A stretch of 64,000 nucleotides of DNA. Origin: Tangfeifania diversioriginum (GTDB lineage: Bacteria > Bacteroidota > Bacteroidia > Bacteroidales > Prolixibacteraceae). Shown here in pieces: positions 35,817-44,799 of this stretch. A program made the position numbers and the translations under genes. The notes under the pieces were generated by a model. That model saw only the letters and a list, made by a program, of their open reading frames with translations, was not told the origin of the DNA and ran no database searches. How positions within the stretch are numbered: position 1 is the first letter of the stretch; every line of letters begins with the position of its first letter. The stretch spans positions 186,001 through 250,000 of the forward strand of contig NZ_FQZE01000002.1 in assembly GCF_900141875.1 (NCBI RefSeq), given 5' to 3'.

Positions 35817-36753
35817 TCTGATTCTTTAACTGAAATAAAATTTCTTCCTGGTTGTGGCGCATCCGGGCAAACATGTCGAGAATGAATCCCAAAAGCAAAA
35901 AGATAAACGAGGAGAGGAACAGCACTCCCGCTGCCAGTCCGCTCCATTTATACGGTGTAAAAGAACCCGTGGTGAATTTGAAGTAGAACAGCACGATTAA
36001 AAATACCAAACCTGCCAGTGCAAAAAATAGCGAAACAAAACCAAACAATTTAAAGGGTTTGTAATCGCGGAAAGTGCGCAAAATAATTTTCAGGGTTTGG
36101 AACGCGTATTTAAACAGGTTGGAGGCCACGCGCGATTTTCCTTTGCTTCGTTTCCCCAGCACTTTTACCGGAACTTCCATGATAATCATATCTTTGAAAA
36201 CCAGGTCAATAAATGTTTCCTGGGTGTAGGTGAAAGTTCCGAAAAGGTTCATCCGGTGAAGTGTTTCGGAGGAGTAGGCCCGGAATCCGCAGGAAACATC
36301 ATGGAATTTTTCGCCGGTGAGCCACCCCACAAACCGCGACATTTGCCGGTTCCCCCATAATTTTACGGGCGACATCGCCGGCACCAAATCTTTGTCTTTA
36401 AACCGCGACGCCGTTACAAAATCGGCTTTGTTTTCCACAATCGGGTCCAGCAGTTTCGATATATCTTCGGGGTTAAACTGCCCGTCGGCATCCATGTTTA
36501 CCATGATGTCGATACCGGCCGTGAGCATGTATTTTACACCTGTATTGAAGGTGGCCCCCACACCCCGATTTTTTTTATGGTTGATGACAGTTGCCCCGTT
36601 TTTTGCGGCAATTTCTGCAGTGTCGTCAGCCGAACCGTCATCCACCACCACCAACTTGTCGATATACTCCGGAATGCGGATCAGAACGTCTTGTATGTTC
36701 TCTTCTTCATTAAAAGCCGGTATTACAAGGCCTATTTTTTTTTGTTTATACAT
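35803..36753 (-). CDS. GT2 glycosyltransferase, DPM1-like, membrane-anchored
   Basis: A 316-residue glycosyltransferase. GT-A motifs are GLVIPAFNEEENI (8-20), KLVVVDDGSADDT (33-45), NMDADGQFNPEDI (88-100) and the C-terminal KGKSRV segment. Two hydrophobic segments near 240-265 and 270-300 anchor it in the membrane. It probably forms a polyprenyl-phosphate sugar. It leads the operon with the sulfotransferase, flippase-like protein and GT-C-like protein. Confidence 0.9.
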   Translation of the reverse strand: MYKQKKIGLVIPAFNEEENIQDVLIRIPEYIDKLVVVDDGSADDTAEIAAKNGATVINHKKNRGVGATFNTGVKYMLTAGIDIMVNMDADGQFNPEDISKLLDPIVENKADFVTASRFKDKDLVPAMSPVKLWGNRQMSRFVGWLTGEKFHDVSCGFRAYSSETLHRMNLFGTFTYTQETFIDLVFKDMIIMEVPVKVLGKRSKGKSRVASNLFKYAFQTLKIILRTFRDYKPFKLFGFVSLFFALAGLVFLIVLFYFKFTTGSFTPYKWSGLAAGVLFLSSFIFLLLGFILDMFARMRHNQEEILFQLKNQNGRH

Positions 36754-37089
36754 TCAGAGTTTTTGTTCAGAATTTTCAATTGTTCGTTTCACTGGTCTTT
36801 CCTGATTTTAAAGGAAATCTTTTTTATGATGATTTTAAAGGAGTAAAATTACTATTTTTTAGCAGAAACCTGAAACTGCAATCAGCACTTGTGTTTAATC
36901 AATCAAAAATGCTAATTTTTTCTTCCCGTTTTCGAATCTAAAAAAATGTGTGGATAATCTCTTTAATATTTATATTTGAACCAAATTTTTGGGAATGTAC
37001 AGTTCAGCCTTTCACTCTCATAAACAATTTTTTATTTTCAGTTGGTTTCTTTTTCAACTGCAAAATTATAGCTAAATCAAAATGTTTTT
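36754..37089. other. Divergent intergenic region in the glycan cluster
   Basis: About 336 AT-rich bases between the divergent GT2 (36753) and GT-C (37090) genes, with no gene seen. It contains TATATTTG at 36971-36978 on the plus strand, a match to the -7 consensus, with TGTG 20 bases upstream as a weak -33. That would give the rightward transcript a leader of about 100 bases. Confidence 0.5.
36971..36978 (+). promoter_or_regulatory. Candidate -7 element for the gene at 37090
   Basis: TATATTTG is an exact match to TAnnTTTG. The TGTG preceded by AATG at a 20-base distance is a one-mismatch -33 element. Confidence 0.4.
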
Positions 37090-38655
37090 ATGAAAACAAA
37101 TATTTTTAAATCAAAATGGTTCGGGAATCTTCTGTTTCTGTTGGTTTTTGTGGCTATGTTTTTTTACTACGGATTGCATGAATCAATGTTTTATCCACCT
37201 CAGTCTGTTCATGTTTGGCGGCAAACAAATTGTCTTTCGTTAACTCAAAATTATTATCAGCACGACCTTCCATTTCTGCAACCAGAAATGCATAACCAGT
37301 TTGGAAACGGCGGAACTTCCGGTAAAGCCGTGGGGGAATTCCCGATCATATATTATTTGGTTGCCCAGCTTTGGGATTTTTTCGGAAATCATGAATGGGT
37401 ATTTAAACTGGTTCAAATTCTTATTTTTTTTACGGGGATGCTGGCTTTATTCTCCACATTAAAATACCTGTTTAAGAATTATTTTTGGGCAATTTTTGTC
37501 AGTTTACTTGTGTTTACTTCGCCCATGATTGTTTTTTACGGGCCCAACTTTTTACCCGATGTGCCGGCTCTTTCGCTGGTATTTATTGCCTGGTATTTCG
37601 TGATTCGCTTTACAAGAAAACGACGGCAGCACAATCTTTGGTGGTCTGCTTTGTTTTTCTGCCTTGCGATGCTGTTAAAAGTGACTTCAGCCATTTCGTT
37701 TATTGCACTTGGCGGATGGGTTGTTTTCGAGTTAATCTTTCAGCAAAATCAGCAGCGCATATTTAATTTTAAGATAAAGCATTTTTTGCCATTTATACTT
37801 TTCCTCTTACCTGTTATTGCCTGGTATTTTTATGCCGATTATTACAATTCGGTCCACAAGGGTCATTTCTCGGTACATGGGATATGGCCAATATGGAATA
37901 TTACCGAGGAGAATTTTTTAAGAGTAATTGACGTTCAACGAAAAATTTATTTCAAGCAGTTGTTTTGGCCTGTTACTCAATATTTAACAGTTGGTATCTG
38001 GTTGTTTTTGCTGATTACCATCAAGAAAATGAAACCGGTTTACCGCTATTTTATCCTTATTTTGCCGGCCGGATTTATTATGCAGGTGCTGTTCTGGTTT
38101 CAAATTCTCGATTACCACGATTATTACCTGATTAACCTTGTAGTTGTGCTTGTAGCTATCTGGACAATTTTCATCGTTCAGTTCAGAACATTTAATTTGA
38201 ACCGATACGTGAAATATGCAGTTTACGGATTTTTTACGTTGTTTTTTGTTTGGAATGTGATAACCTGCCGGGATCATTTGCAAATTCGTTACCGGGGCTG
38301 GATGAATGCACCGTTCACAAAATACCACAAAGCGCTGCTGGAACTTGAACCCTTGTTTAAAAGGTTGGGAATAAGTAAGGATGATAAAGTCATTTCGTTG
38401 CCTGACACTTCCATCAATTCAACTTTGTATTATATGAACAGAAAAGGTTATACAACTTTTGGCAGCGATTTTTCAAAGAAGGAAACTTTTTACAGGCGGA
38501 TTGAACAGGGAGCAAAATATCTGATTGTAAATGACTCAACCATTTTGTCTTCTGAAGTTTTGCAACCATTTATTAAAAACAAAATTGGCGAATTTGAGAA
38601 TGTTTCTGTGTATGATATCCGTAATATAAAACCGGAAAATCAACAACCCAATTAA
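37090..38655 (+). CDS. GT-C glycosyltransferase, family 39-like
   Basis: A 521-residue membrane protein with about 11-12 spans. The first outer loop contains VHVWRQTNCLSLTQNYYQ (40-57) and GEFPIIYYLVAQLWDFFG (82-99), a pattern shared by a Bacteroidota group of PMT-like glycosyltransferases with a conserved WRQ. The C-terminal 90 residues are soluble. It is convergent with the GT2 gene at 38662, separated by 6 bases. Confidence 0.75.
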   Translation: MKTNIFKSKWFGNLLFLLVFVAMFFYYGLHESMFYPPQSVHVWRQTNCLSLTQNYYQHDLPFLQPEMHNQFGNGGTSGKAVGEFPIIYYLVAQLWDFFGNHEWVFKLVQILIFFTGMLALFSTLKYLFKNYFWAIFVSLLVFTSPMIVFYGPNFLPDVPALSLVFIAWYFVIRFTRKRRQHNLWWSALFFCLAMLLKVTSAISFIALGGWVVFELIFQQNQQRIFNFKIKHFLPFILFLLPVIAWYFYADYYNSVHKGHFSVHGIWPIWNITEENFLRVIDVQRKIYFKQLFWPVTQYLTVGIWLFLLITIKKMKPVYRYFILILPAGFIMQVLFWFQILDYHDYYLINLVVVLVAIWTIFIVQFRTFNLNRYVKYAVYGFFTLFFVWNVITCRDHLQIRYRGWMNAPFTKYHKALLELEPLFKRLGISKDDKVISLPDTSINSTLYYMNRKGYTTFGSDFSKKETFYRRIEQGAKYLIVNDSTILSSEVLQPFIKNKIGEFENVSVYDIRNIKPENQQPN

Positions 38656-38661
38656 TCAGGA

Positions 38662-39411
38662 TTATTTGTTGTATTTCAGATAGTTGTATTTTGCAATTCC
38701 CCACTTCTGCAACCTGAACTGCACCGAAGTTCTCAATACTCCAATGCCGTATATGCTACTGCTTTTCAGGCTGATGCTCGAGGCGTCGTCGAAATATTTG
38801 GTGGGACAGGTAATTTCGGCAATTTCGTAGCCGGCGTAGCATATTTGCGCCAGCATCTGGTTATCGAACACAAAGTTGTCGGAGTTGGCATTGTAATTAA
38901 CAGCTTCCAAAACTTCGCGGGTAAATGCCCGGTAGCCGGTGTGGTACTCCGAAAGTTTGGCATTCATCAGAATGTTTTGAATAAAAGTAAGCCCGCGGTT
39001 GGCAATGTATTTTATCAGCGGCATGCCGCCTTTCAGTGCGCCTTTTCCCAGAATCCGGGAGCCCAACACCACGTGATACAATCCGCTGGCCAGCAAATTT
39101 GTCATTGCAGGAATCAGCTTTGGCGTGTACTGGTAATCGGGATGGAGCATAATCACAATGTCGGCACCCAGCTCGAGCGCTTTGTTGTAGCACGATTTCT
39201 GGTTGCCTCCGTAGCCTTTGTTTTGTTTGTGCTCCACAATGTGTTTAATGCCCAGTTTTTTCCCGACCTCAATGGTGTTGTCGTTGCTCAGGTCATCCAC
39301 AAGAATGACATCGTCCACTATCGAAAAATCAATTTCGTTGTAGGTTTTTTCCAGCGTTTTTGAGGCGTTATATGCAGGAAGAACAACGATTACCTTTTTG
39401 TTTTTAACCAT
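38662..39411 (-). CDS. GT2 glycosyltransferase, soluble
   Basis: A family 2 glycosyltransferase of 249 residues from the preferred start MVKNKKVIVVLPAYN at 39411; an upstream in-frame ATG at 39444 would add 11 residues. GT-A motifs are VVLPAYNASKTLE, VDDVILVDDLSNDNT and IVMLHPDYQYTPKLIPAM, where the usual DxD is HPD. The CPTKYFDDASSISLKS segment near the end is typical of this subfamily. No membrane anchor is seen. It probably belongs to the glycan pathway. Confidence 0.87.
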   Translation of the reverse strand: MVKNKKVIVVLPAYNASKTLEKTYNEIDFSIVDDVILVDDLSNDNTIEVGKKLGIKHIVEHKQNKGYGGNQKSCYNKALELGADIVIMLHPDYQYTPKLIPAMTNLLASGLYHVVLGSRILGKGALKGGMPLIKYIANRGLTFIQNILMNAKLSEYHTGYRAFTREVLEAVNYNANSDNFVFDNQMLAQICYAGYEIAEITCPTKYFDDASSISLKSSSIYGIGVLRTSVQFRLQKWGIAKYNYLKYNK

Positions 39412-39480
39412 CTCCGATTTGGTTTTTGCGTGTAAAAGTAACAAGAAAATAGCAGATGCCGGACTTCCTGAATTGTCCTT

Positions 39481-40821
39481 TCAGCTTTTGTAACGCAGCC
39501 ACTTTATTAACTCTTTGATATTTACCTTTTTGCCGTACATCAGCAAGCCGGTTTTGTAAATTTTTGCAGCTACCCAAATTGCACCCAGCGTAGCCAGTAG
39601 TAGCAAAAACATGGAGAGCAGCAGCTCCCAGGTTGGTATTCCGTAGGGGATGCGGGCCAGCATGGCCACCGGCGAAGTAAACGGTATCATTGAGCCCCAG
39701 AACGCCACCGGTCCCTCCGGATTGCGTGCAATGGGGAATAGCAGCATGATGGAAATAATAAGCGGGAAGGTGATGGGAAGTACCATTTGCTGCGAATCTT
39801 CGTCGTTATCAACAGCTGCACCAACAGCTCCCAGCAGTGAACTGTACATGAGGTAACCGGCCAGGAAATAGAAAACAAAAGTAAAAAGTATCAGGCCGAG
39901 GTTCAGGTTGCCAACCATCTCGAGTGCTGCGGTAACCTGGCTTTGGGCAGCATCCTGATTCATGGCCGGGCCCATCGATTGCCGGCTTTCCATCAGGCTT
40001 TGTCCCATTTGCTGAGCACTTTCGGGCGTAAAAAAGCTTTGCATGGCGGTTAAAACAATCATTCCAACTACAACCCAAATGGCTACCTGGGTGAGGCCAA
40101 CCAGTGCGGTGCCTATTATTTTCCCGGCCATCAGCTGAAACGGTTTCACCGACGAAATAATCACTTCCACAATGCGGTTTTTCTTTTCTTCCATTACGCT
40201 GCGCATAACCATGGAACCGTACATGAAAACAAAGAAGTAGATGATGAATCCCATGGCGTAACTGGCAATGAATGCCACTTCAGAAGAACTTTGTGTGGCC
40301 TCGCCGGTTTCCGATATTTTCAGGGTATTTAATTTTACCGAAGTTTGGGTTGCTGCCAGGCGATCGTCCAAATCGGGGATGCCTGCTTCGTCAATAACTT
40401 TCTGACGTTTGTCTTTTTCGATGAACTGGCTCAGCCGGCGTTGAATTTTTTCGGTCAGTTCAATGGGCACCTGCTTTGCAGAAATAAGTTGCGCTGTTCC
40501 GGCCGAATAAATATTTTCAGGAATATACAACAATGCATAAAACTCGCTGTTTTTCAGATCCGATTTCAGTTCCGAATATTCTTCTTTCGGAATAAAATGA
40601 AATTTGGTGTACTCATCCTGTTCCAGTTCTCCGAGGAAAAGGGCCGATTCGTCGAAAACAGCAATGGTGCGTTCCTGTTTATCGTTGTTTACCGATAACA
40701 GGATGATGAGGGCAAACATCCCCACAAAAAGTAACGGCACCAGCAGTGTGAGTATAATAAACGATTTTTTCTTAACCCGTTTGAAATATTCTTGTTTTAG
40801 TATCAGAATTGTTTTGTTCAT
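39481..40821 (-). CDS. ABC-2 type permease, NatB-like
   Basis: A 446-residue ABC exporter permease. The N-terminal span (about 20-45) is followed by a large extracytoplasmic domain (about 46-170) and five more spans between 175 and 430, with the family pattern EEKKNRIVEVIISSVKPFQLMAGKIIG. It pairs with the ATPase gene 14 bases upstream. The substrate may be Na+ or a small molecule, by analogy with NatAB; not determined. Confidence 0.88.
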   Translation of the reverse strand: MNKTILILKQEYFKRVKKKSFIILTLLVPLLFVGMFALIILLSVNNDKQERTIAVFDESALFLGELEQDEYTKFHFIPKEEYSELKSDLKNSEFYALLYIPENIYSAGTAQLISAKQVPIELTEKIQRRLSQFIEKDKRQKVIDEAGIPDLDDRLAATQTSVKLNTLKISETGEATQSSSEVAFIASYAMGFIIYFFVFMYGSMVMRSVMEEKKNRIVEVIISSVKPFQLMAGKIIGTALVGLTQVAIWVVVGMIVLTAMQSFFTPESAQQMGQSLMESRQSMGPAMNQDAAQSQVTAALEMVGNLNLGLILFTFVFYFLAGYLMYSSLLGAVGAAVDNDEDSQQMVLPITFPLIISIMLLFPIARNPEGPVAFWGSMIPFTSPVAMLARIPYGIPTWELLLSMFLLLLATLGAIWVAAKIYKTGLLMYGKKVNIKELIKWLRYKS

Positions 40822-40835
40822 TTTTTTTTGGTTTA

Positions 40836-41753
40836 TTATTTGTCTTCCTCAACTGCTTTAATGAAAACATCATTCATGCTTGGAATTATTTCTTCGAAAG
40901 CCACAATTTCGGCAACCGGAATTAACGCCTGCAACAACTCGTTGCTGGTTCCGCCGTTTAAATGCTGAATGCGTATCCGGTTGGCTTTTTCATTTTCGGT
41001 GTGTTCCAGAATTTTGACCTGGAACCCCAGCGTTTGGTCCACTTTTTTGAAATCGCCTTTGTATTTCACTTCAAAAATGTTCGATTTGTATTTTTCGCGA
41101 ATTTCATGGGTTGGGCCGTCCACAATTTTTATTGATTTGTTAATGAGTGCGATGTGGTCGCAAAGTTCTTCCACCGATCCCATGTTGTGGGTAGAGAAAA
41201 TGATAGTTGCCCCTTCGTCGCGCAATTGCAGGATTTCCCTTTTTAGCAGATTGGCATTTATGGGGTCGAAACCGCTGAAAGGTTCGTCGAAAATAAGCAG
41301 CTTTGGCTCGTGCACCACAGTGGTAATAAACTGCACTTTTTGTTGCATTCCTTTCGAGAGCTCTTCAATCTTTTTGTTCCACCAGTCCATGATTTCAAAC
41401 TTCTCAAACCATTTTTTCAGGTTGGCCACGGCCTCTTTCCGGCTGAGTCCTTTCAGCTGCGCCAGGTAAATGGCCTGTTCGCCAATTTTCATTTTTGGGT
41501 AGAGGCCGCGTTCCTCGGGAAGGTAGCCAATATGCGCCACGTCGGATGTCCGCATGCGCCTTCCCTGCAAACGAACCTCGCCGGTGTCGGGAGCTGTAAT
41601 CTGGTTGATTATTCTGATGAGAGTGGTTTTTCCCGCCCCGTTGGGTCCCAGCAAGCCAAATATACTTTGTTCGTTTACTGAAATGCTCACATCGGTAAGT
41701 GCCCGGGTATCGGCAAAAACTTTGGTAACATTGTTCGCGCTGAATAATTCCAT
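40836..41753 (-). CDS. ABC transporter ATP-binding protein, NatA-like
   Basis: A 305-residue ABC ATPase. Walker A is GPNGAGKT (36-43), the signature is LSKGMQQKVQF near 133, and Walker B is LLIFDEPFSGFD near 152. A C-terminal extension of about 80 residues, as in drug/Na+ exporter ATPases, follows. It is co-transcribed with the permease downstream. Confidence 0.92.
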   Translation of the reverse strand: MELFSANNVTKVFADTRALTDVSISVNEQSIFGLLGPNGAGKTTLIRIINQITAPDTGEVRLQGRRMRTSDVAHIGYLPEERGLYPKMKIGEQAIYLAQLKGLSRKEAVANLKKWFEKFEIMDWWNKKIEELSKGMQQKVQFITTVVHEPKLLIFDEPFSGFDPINANLLKREILQLRDEGATIIFSTHNMGSVEELCDHIALINKSIKIVDGPTHEIREKYKSNIFEVKYKGDFKKVDQTLGFQVKILEHTENEKANRIRIQHLNGGTSNELLQALIPVAEIVAFEEIIPSMNDVFIKAVEEDK

Positions 41754-42105
41754 TCTGAATTTTTTAAATGGGTATAAAATCGAACGGTGAAATTACATGC
41801 TTTTTTTTAATCCTCCATAAAAAATTCGGCTCAATCATGCCTTCATCCCGAATAGATTGAAACGGTTTGTCAACCGGGAATTTCCCCGCTGCATAATTGT
41901 AAGATTTATTTTTAAGAATCTGAGCTGGTGGCTTTAAGTTCACCTGCTCAATTATTTTGGTTTATCAATCTGAAAGAACCAAATCTATCCTATGCATTGG
42001 AGTTTAGTTGTGTTTTTAGTCATCGGATGAGCGTTGATTGACGAAGGTTGATTACTTTCAACTGATGTACTTTTACCCAGAACTCATCCGATAACGTTCT
42101 ATTCA

Positions 42106-42136
42106 CCGTCGGTGTCGCTCGGAGCGACGCCGACGG
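42106..42136. repeat. REP-like GC-rich hairpin
   Basis: CCGTCGGTGTCGCTC and its near-complement GAGCGACGCCGACGG form a 15-base stem with one G-T type mismatch and almost no loop. It stands out in AT-rich surroundings. The type resembles interspersed palindromes of Bacteroidota; a transcription-ending role is possible. Confidence 0.7.
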
Positions 42137-42220
42137 TTTATTAGTACTGAAATTATTCAGCAATTTCTGTTTGCAATGTTTTTTTACTGAAAAGAAAATC
42201 AGTCATAAAAATAAAATTGA

Positions 42221-42228
42221 TAATTTTG
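42221..42228 (+). promoter_or_regulatory. Candidate -7 element of the HNH/methyltransferase-HIT module
   Basis: TAATTTTG matches TAnnTTTG. The predicted start of transcription lies near 42235, which leaves a leader of about 35 bases to the ATG at 42271. No clear -33 element. Confidence 0.4.
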
Positions 42229-42270
42229 GAAGAATAGAGTTTGAATAATCTGAATGTAAGCCAAATAAAA

Positions 42271-43305
42271 ATGAACCTACCAATTTCTAAAGAATTACCA
42301 ATCGAAAAGCTGGCAGCTTGTTTTAATAGTACTTCAGCAACCTACAAATTTTATTGGTTATTATCTGTTTTGCAGGAATTAGAGTATGGAAATGTAAAAA
42401 TTCTCAAAATAAATATTTTTGCCCGAATGATTTCAACCGCCTGGTACACGGTTAATTATTTTAACGTGTCATTTGGCAAGCAGGATTTAATTCAAGCGAA
42501 CACTCGTTTGATAAAGGAAATGGAAAATATTCCTGTTGATAAACCTCAGCAGTTTGTTTACAGCCAAATTATTAACTCTCAAAATCCTCAAACGAAAAAA
42601 TTGCTCTGGCATTTTAACAAATATGTACCTCACCGATTTTTAAGTCCCTGGTTTATTGGAAAGAATGAAAAATATATTTATGCCGCGTCGCAATCATTCA
42701 ATAATAAGTGTTTGTATGCATTGCATGAAGATTACATTGAAATCAATGAGAAATGGAAGGATTATCTAATTACCAATTCAAAAATTTTGAAAGATTTCTG
42801 TTACTGGAATTTATCATTGTTCTTGCAGGCCAGAAACCCCAGTGTTCCGGATATTCCCAATAAATTAATCAAACCACCTTCAAACAGACAACTTTCAAAA
42901 CAAAGAAATAATTACTGGAATATCGTCTTTCAAGAATTAGGCACAATAAAATGTATTTATACAGGAAAAGACCTTACTTCTGAAAATTATGAGGTTGAAC
43001 ATTTTATTCCGCACAGCTTCGTTTCGCACAATTTAATCTGGAATCTGTTGCCTGCAGATCCATCATTTAACAGTACCAAAAGCAATAAACTTCCTTCGCT
43101 TGAACGGTACTTTGTGCCATTTTTTGAAATACAGAAAACTGCTGTTGAGATTATTAATAAGAAAGACCCCCGAAATATATTTCTACAGGATTATCTTGTT
43201 ATATTACCAGATATTGAAAACAGCTTTACTGAGGTAAGATTTAAGGAAGCTTTTCAGCCATTAATTACCATTGCTTCTAACAACGGATTTGAATTTATGG
43301 AATGA
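42271..43305 (+). CDS. HNH endonuclease-domain protein
   Basis: A 344-residue protein whose C-terminal part holds an HNH-type nuclease. It has a CIYTGKDL segment, then VEHFIPHSF with E243-H244, then HNLIWNLLPADPSFNSTKSNKLP, giving the His, Asn and Lys-rich pattern of HNH domains. The first 200 residues form a helical region found in similar Bacteroidota proteins and are not otherwise known to me. The ATG at 42271 is preferred; a TTG at 42241 would add 10 residues. The stop overlaps the next ATG (ATGA). It probably cuts DNA; target and regulation unknown. Confidence 0.82.
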   Translation: MNLPISKELPIEKLAACFNSTSATYKFYWLLSVLQELEYGNVKILKINIFARMISTAWYTVNYFNVSFGKQDLIQANTRLIKEMENIPVDKPQQFVYSQIINSQNPQTKKLLWHFNKYVPHRFLSPWFIGKNEKYIYAASQSFNNKCLYALHEDYIEINEKWKDYLITNSKILKDFCYWNLSLFLQARNPSVPDIPNKLIKPPSNRQLSKQRNNYWNIVFQELGTIKCIYTGKDLTSENYEVEHFIPHSFVSHNLIWNLLPADPSFNSTKSNKLPSLERYFVPFFEIQKTAVEIINKKDPRNIFLQDYLVILPDIENSFTEVRFKEAFQPLITIASNNGFEFME

Positions 43306-44180
43306 AAAATACGAACCCATATAATCATCTGACAGCCAAAGAACGCGACAAGCTTAGCTACCCTGCCAGAATTTTATTAAACCAAAACAAAATTAAAGGC
43401 AGAGTACTTGATTTTGGCTGTGGACTTGGGAAAGATGTTGAGGTATTAAAATCAAAAGAAATTGAAATCACTGGTTTCGACAAGCATTATTTTCCTGAAT
43501 ATCCGGTTGGGAAGTTTGACACAATTTTGTGTTTTTATGTTTTAAATGTTTTGCTTCCTGAAGAACAAACCAATGTTTTGATTGAAATTTCGAGGCTTTT
43601 GAAACCAACTGGGAAAGCCTATTTTGCAGTTAGGAGAGATATTAAATATGAAGGATTCAGAACACACAAAATTCACCAGAAGCCAACTTATCAGTGTATT
43701 GTTAAACTTGGTTACAAATCGATTTTCAGAAATGAAAATGTTGAAATTTATGAATACAGGCATTTTAATCAAATAAAAAGAAAAAATGTAACCTGTCCGT
43801 TTTGCAATCCTGATTCGGATAGAGAATTGATTCTTGAATCCGCAACGGCTTATGCCATTTACGATAAATTTCCGGTGAATAACGGACATGCCTTAATCAT
43901 TCCCAAAAAACACTGCTCCGATTATTTTCAACTTTCGTTTAAGGAGCAGTCTGCCTGTTGGTTTGTATTAAATAAAGTCAAAGAAATAATTACTGCGAAG
44001 TTTAACCCAGATGGGTTTAATGTGGGAATAAATGTTAACCGAGTGGCCGGACAAACGATTGACCACGTTCATATTCATTTGATTCCCCGCTACTCAGGCG
44101 ATGTTGAAATACCTGAAGGAGGAGTTCGTGGTGTTATTCCGGCAAAACAGCGTTATCCTAAAAATGATGTGATAAAGTAA
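43302..44180 (+). CDS. Class I SAM methyltransferase fused to a HIT-domain protein
   Basis: A 292-residue fusion. Residues 1-155 are a SAM-dependent methyltransferase with motif I LDFGCGLGKDVEVL (36-49), a motif II acidic residue D60 and FDTILCFYVLNVL near 72. After a CPFC pair (165-168), residues 180-292 form a HIT domain with the nucleotide-phosphohydrolase motif H255-V-H257-I-H259 (DHVHIHLIP). The HIT family hydrolyses or transfers nucleoside monophosphates. The 4-base overlap with the HNH gene implies co-expression. Acceptor of the methyl group and HIT substrate are unknown. Confidence 0.87.
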   Translation: MKNTNPYNHLTAKERDKLSYPARILLNQNKIKGRVLDFGCGLGKDVEVLKSKEIEITGFDKHYFPEYPVGKFDTILCFYVLNVLLPEEQTNVLIEISRLLKPTGKAYFAVRRDIKYEGFRTHKIHQKPTYQCIVKLGYKSIFRNENVEIYEYRHFNQIKRKNVTCPFCNPDSDRELILESATAYAIYDKFPVNNGHALIIPKKHCSDYFQLSFKEQSACWFVLNKVKEIITAKFNPDGFNVGINVNRVAGQTIDHVHIHLIPRYSGDVEIPEGGVRGVIPAKQRYPKNDVIK

Positions 44181-44187
44181 AGATATT

Positions 44188-44799
44188 CTATTCCGCACTT
44201 TCACTTTCTTCTTCCGGCTCCGGGGTCTCGGATTCCGGCACTCCCTCTTCCTGCAAATGCCGGATATAATTCACCAGCTGCCAGGTATCTTCCACCGAAA
44301 GCTGCGGTCCGTGTGCGCCCATCACACCAAATCCTGCGCGGATGTTGTGGAATAATTGTCCGTCGGTTTTATTCATCGCGCGTTCGTCGTGGTAGTTTGA
44401 TGGTGGAATAGGATACTTCTTGCTGGTGAAAAGGTGACCCTGTCCGTCGCCGTTTTCGCCGTGGCACATAAGGCAGTACTGGTCGTATTTTTGTTTGGCC
44501 CTATCCATATCAAAATCATCGGCCAGCGGGTTCGCCAGCGTGGCGGCTTTGAGTTCATCTTCGGGCGTTTTTTCAAAATTAAAGGCATATTCATGCGTGG
44601 CCACTGTGCCTTCCACGGGGCCCGTCATTGTTTTCCCCTCGGGCATGTTCGGATTTTCGCTCCAGGTTTCATAAGCCTGCGAGTGCTCCATGTCGTTAAA
44701 ATAACTCCACCCCGGTTCATTGCGGTCCTCGTCACATGACATTAAAAATGTCATCGCAACAACAACGCCCATCCATTTTTTAGAATTAAATATTTTCAT
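44188..44799 (-). CDS. actE: Alternative complex III subunit ActE, monohaem cytochrome c lipoprotein
   Basis: A 203-residue lipoprotein. From the ATG at 44799 it has a lipobox signal (MKIFNSKKWMGVVVAMTFLMSC, lipidated Cys in LMSC), a single CLMCH haem c site, and a distal M in GFGVMGAHGP as the likely sixth ligand. The tail is acidic (EEESESAE). An upstream in-frame ATG at 44856 would bury the signal peptide. The start overlaps actF by 14 bases. It should pass electrons from the complex to an oxidase or soluble cytochrome. Confidence 0.92.
   Translation of the reverse strand: MKIFNSKKWMGVVVAMTFLMSCDEDRNEPGWSYFNDMEHSQAYETWSENPNMPEGKTMTGPVEGTVATHEYAFNFEKTPEDELKAATLANPLADDFDMDRAKQKYDQYCLMCHGENGDGQGHLFTSKKYPIPPSNYHDERAMNKTDGQLFHNIRAGFGVMGAHGPQLSVEDTWQLVNYIRHLQEEGVPESETPEPEEESESAE

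Larger units (their letters stand above)
41754..42270. other. Intergenic region with inverted repeats, upstream of the HNH module
   Basis: About 500 bases between the ABC operon and the HNH gene, with no gene seen. It holds a 10-base inverted repeat ATCGGATGAG (42022-42031)/CTCATCCGAT (42083-42092) and a REP-like hairpin (42106-42136). TAATTTTG at 42221-42228 is a -7-like element for the HNH gene. Confidence 0.6.
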
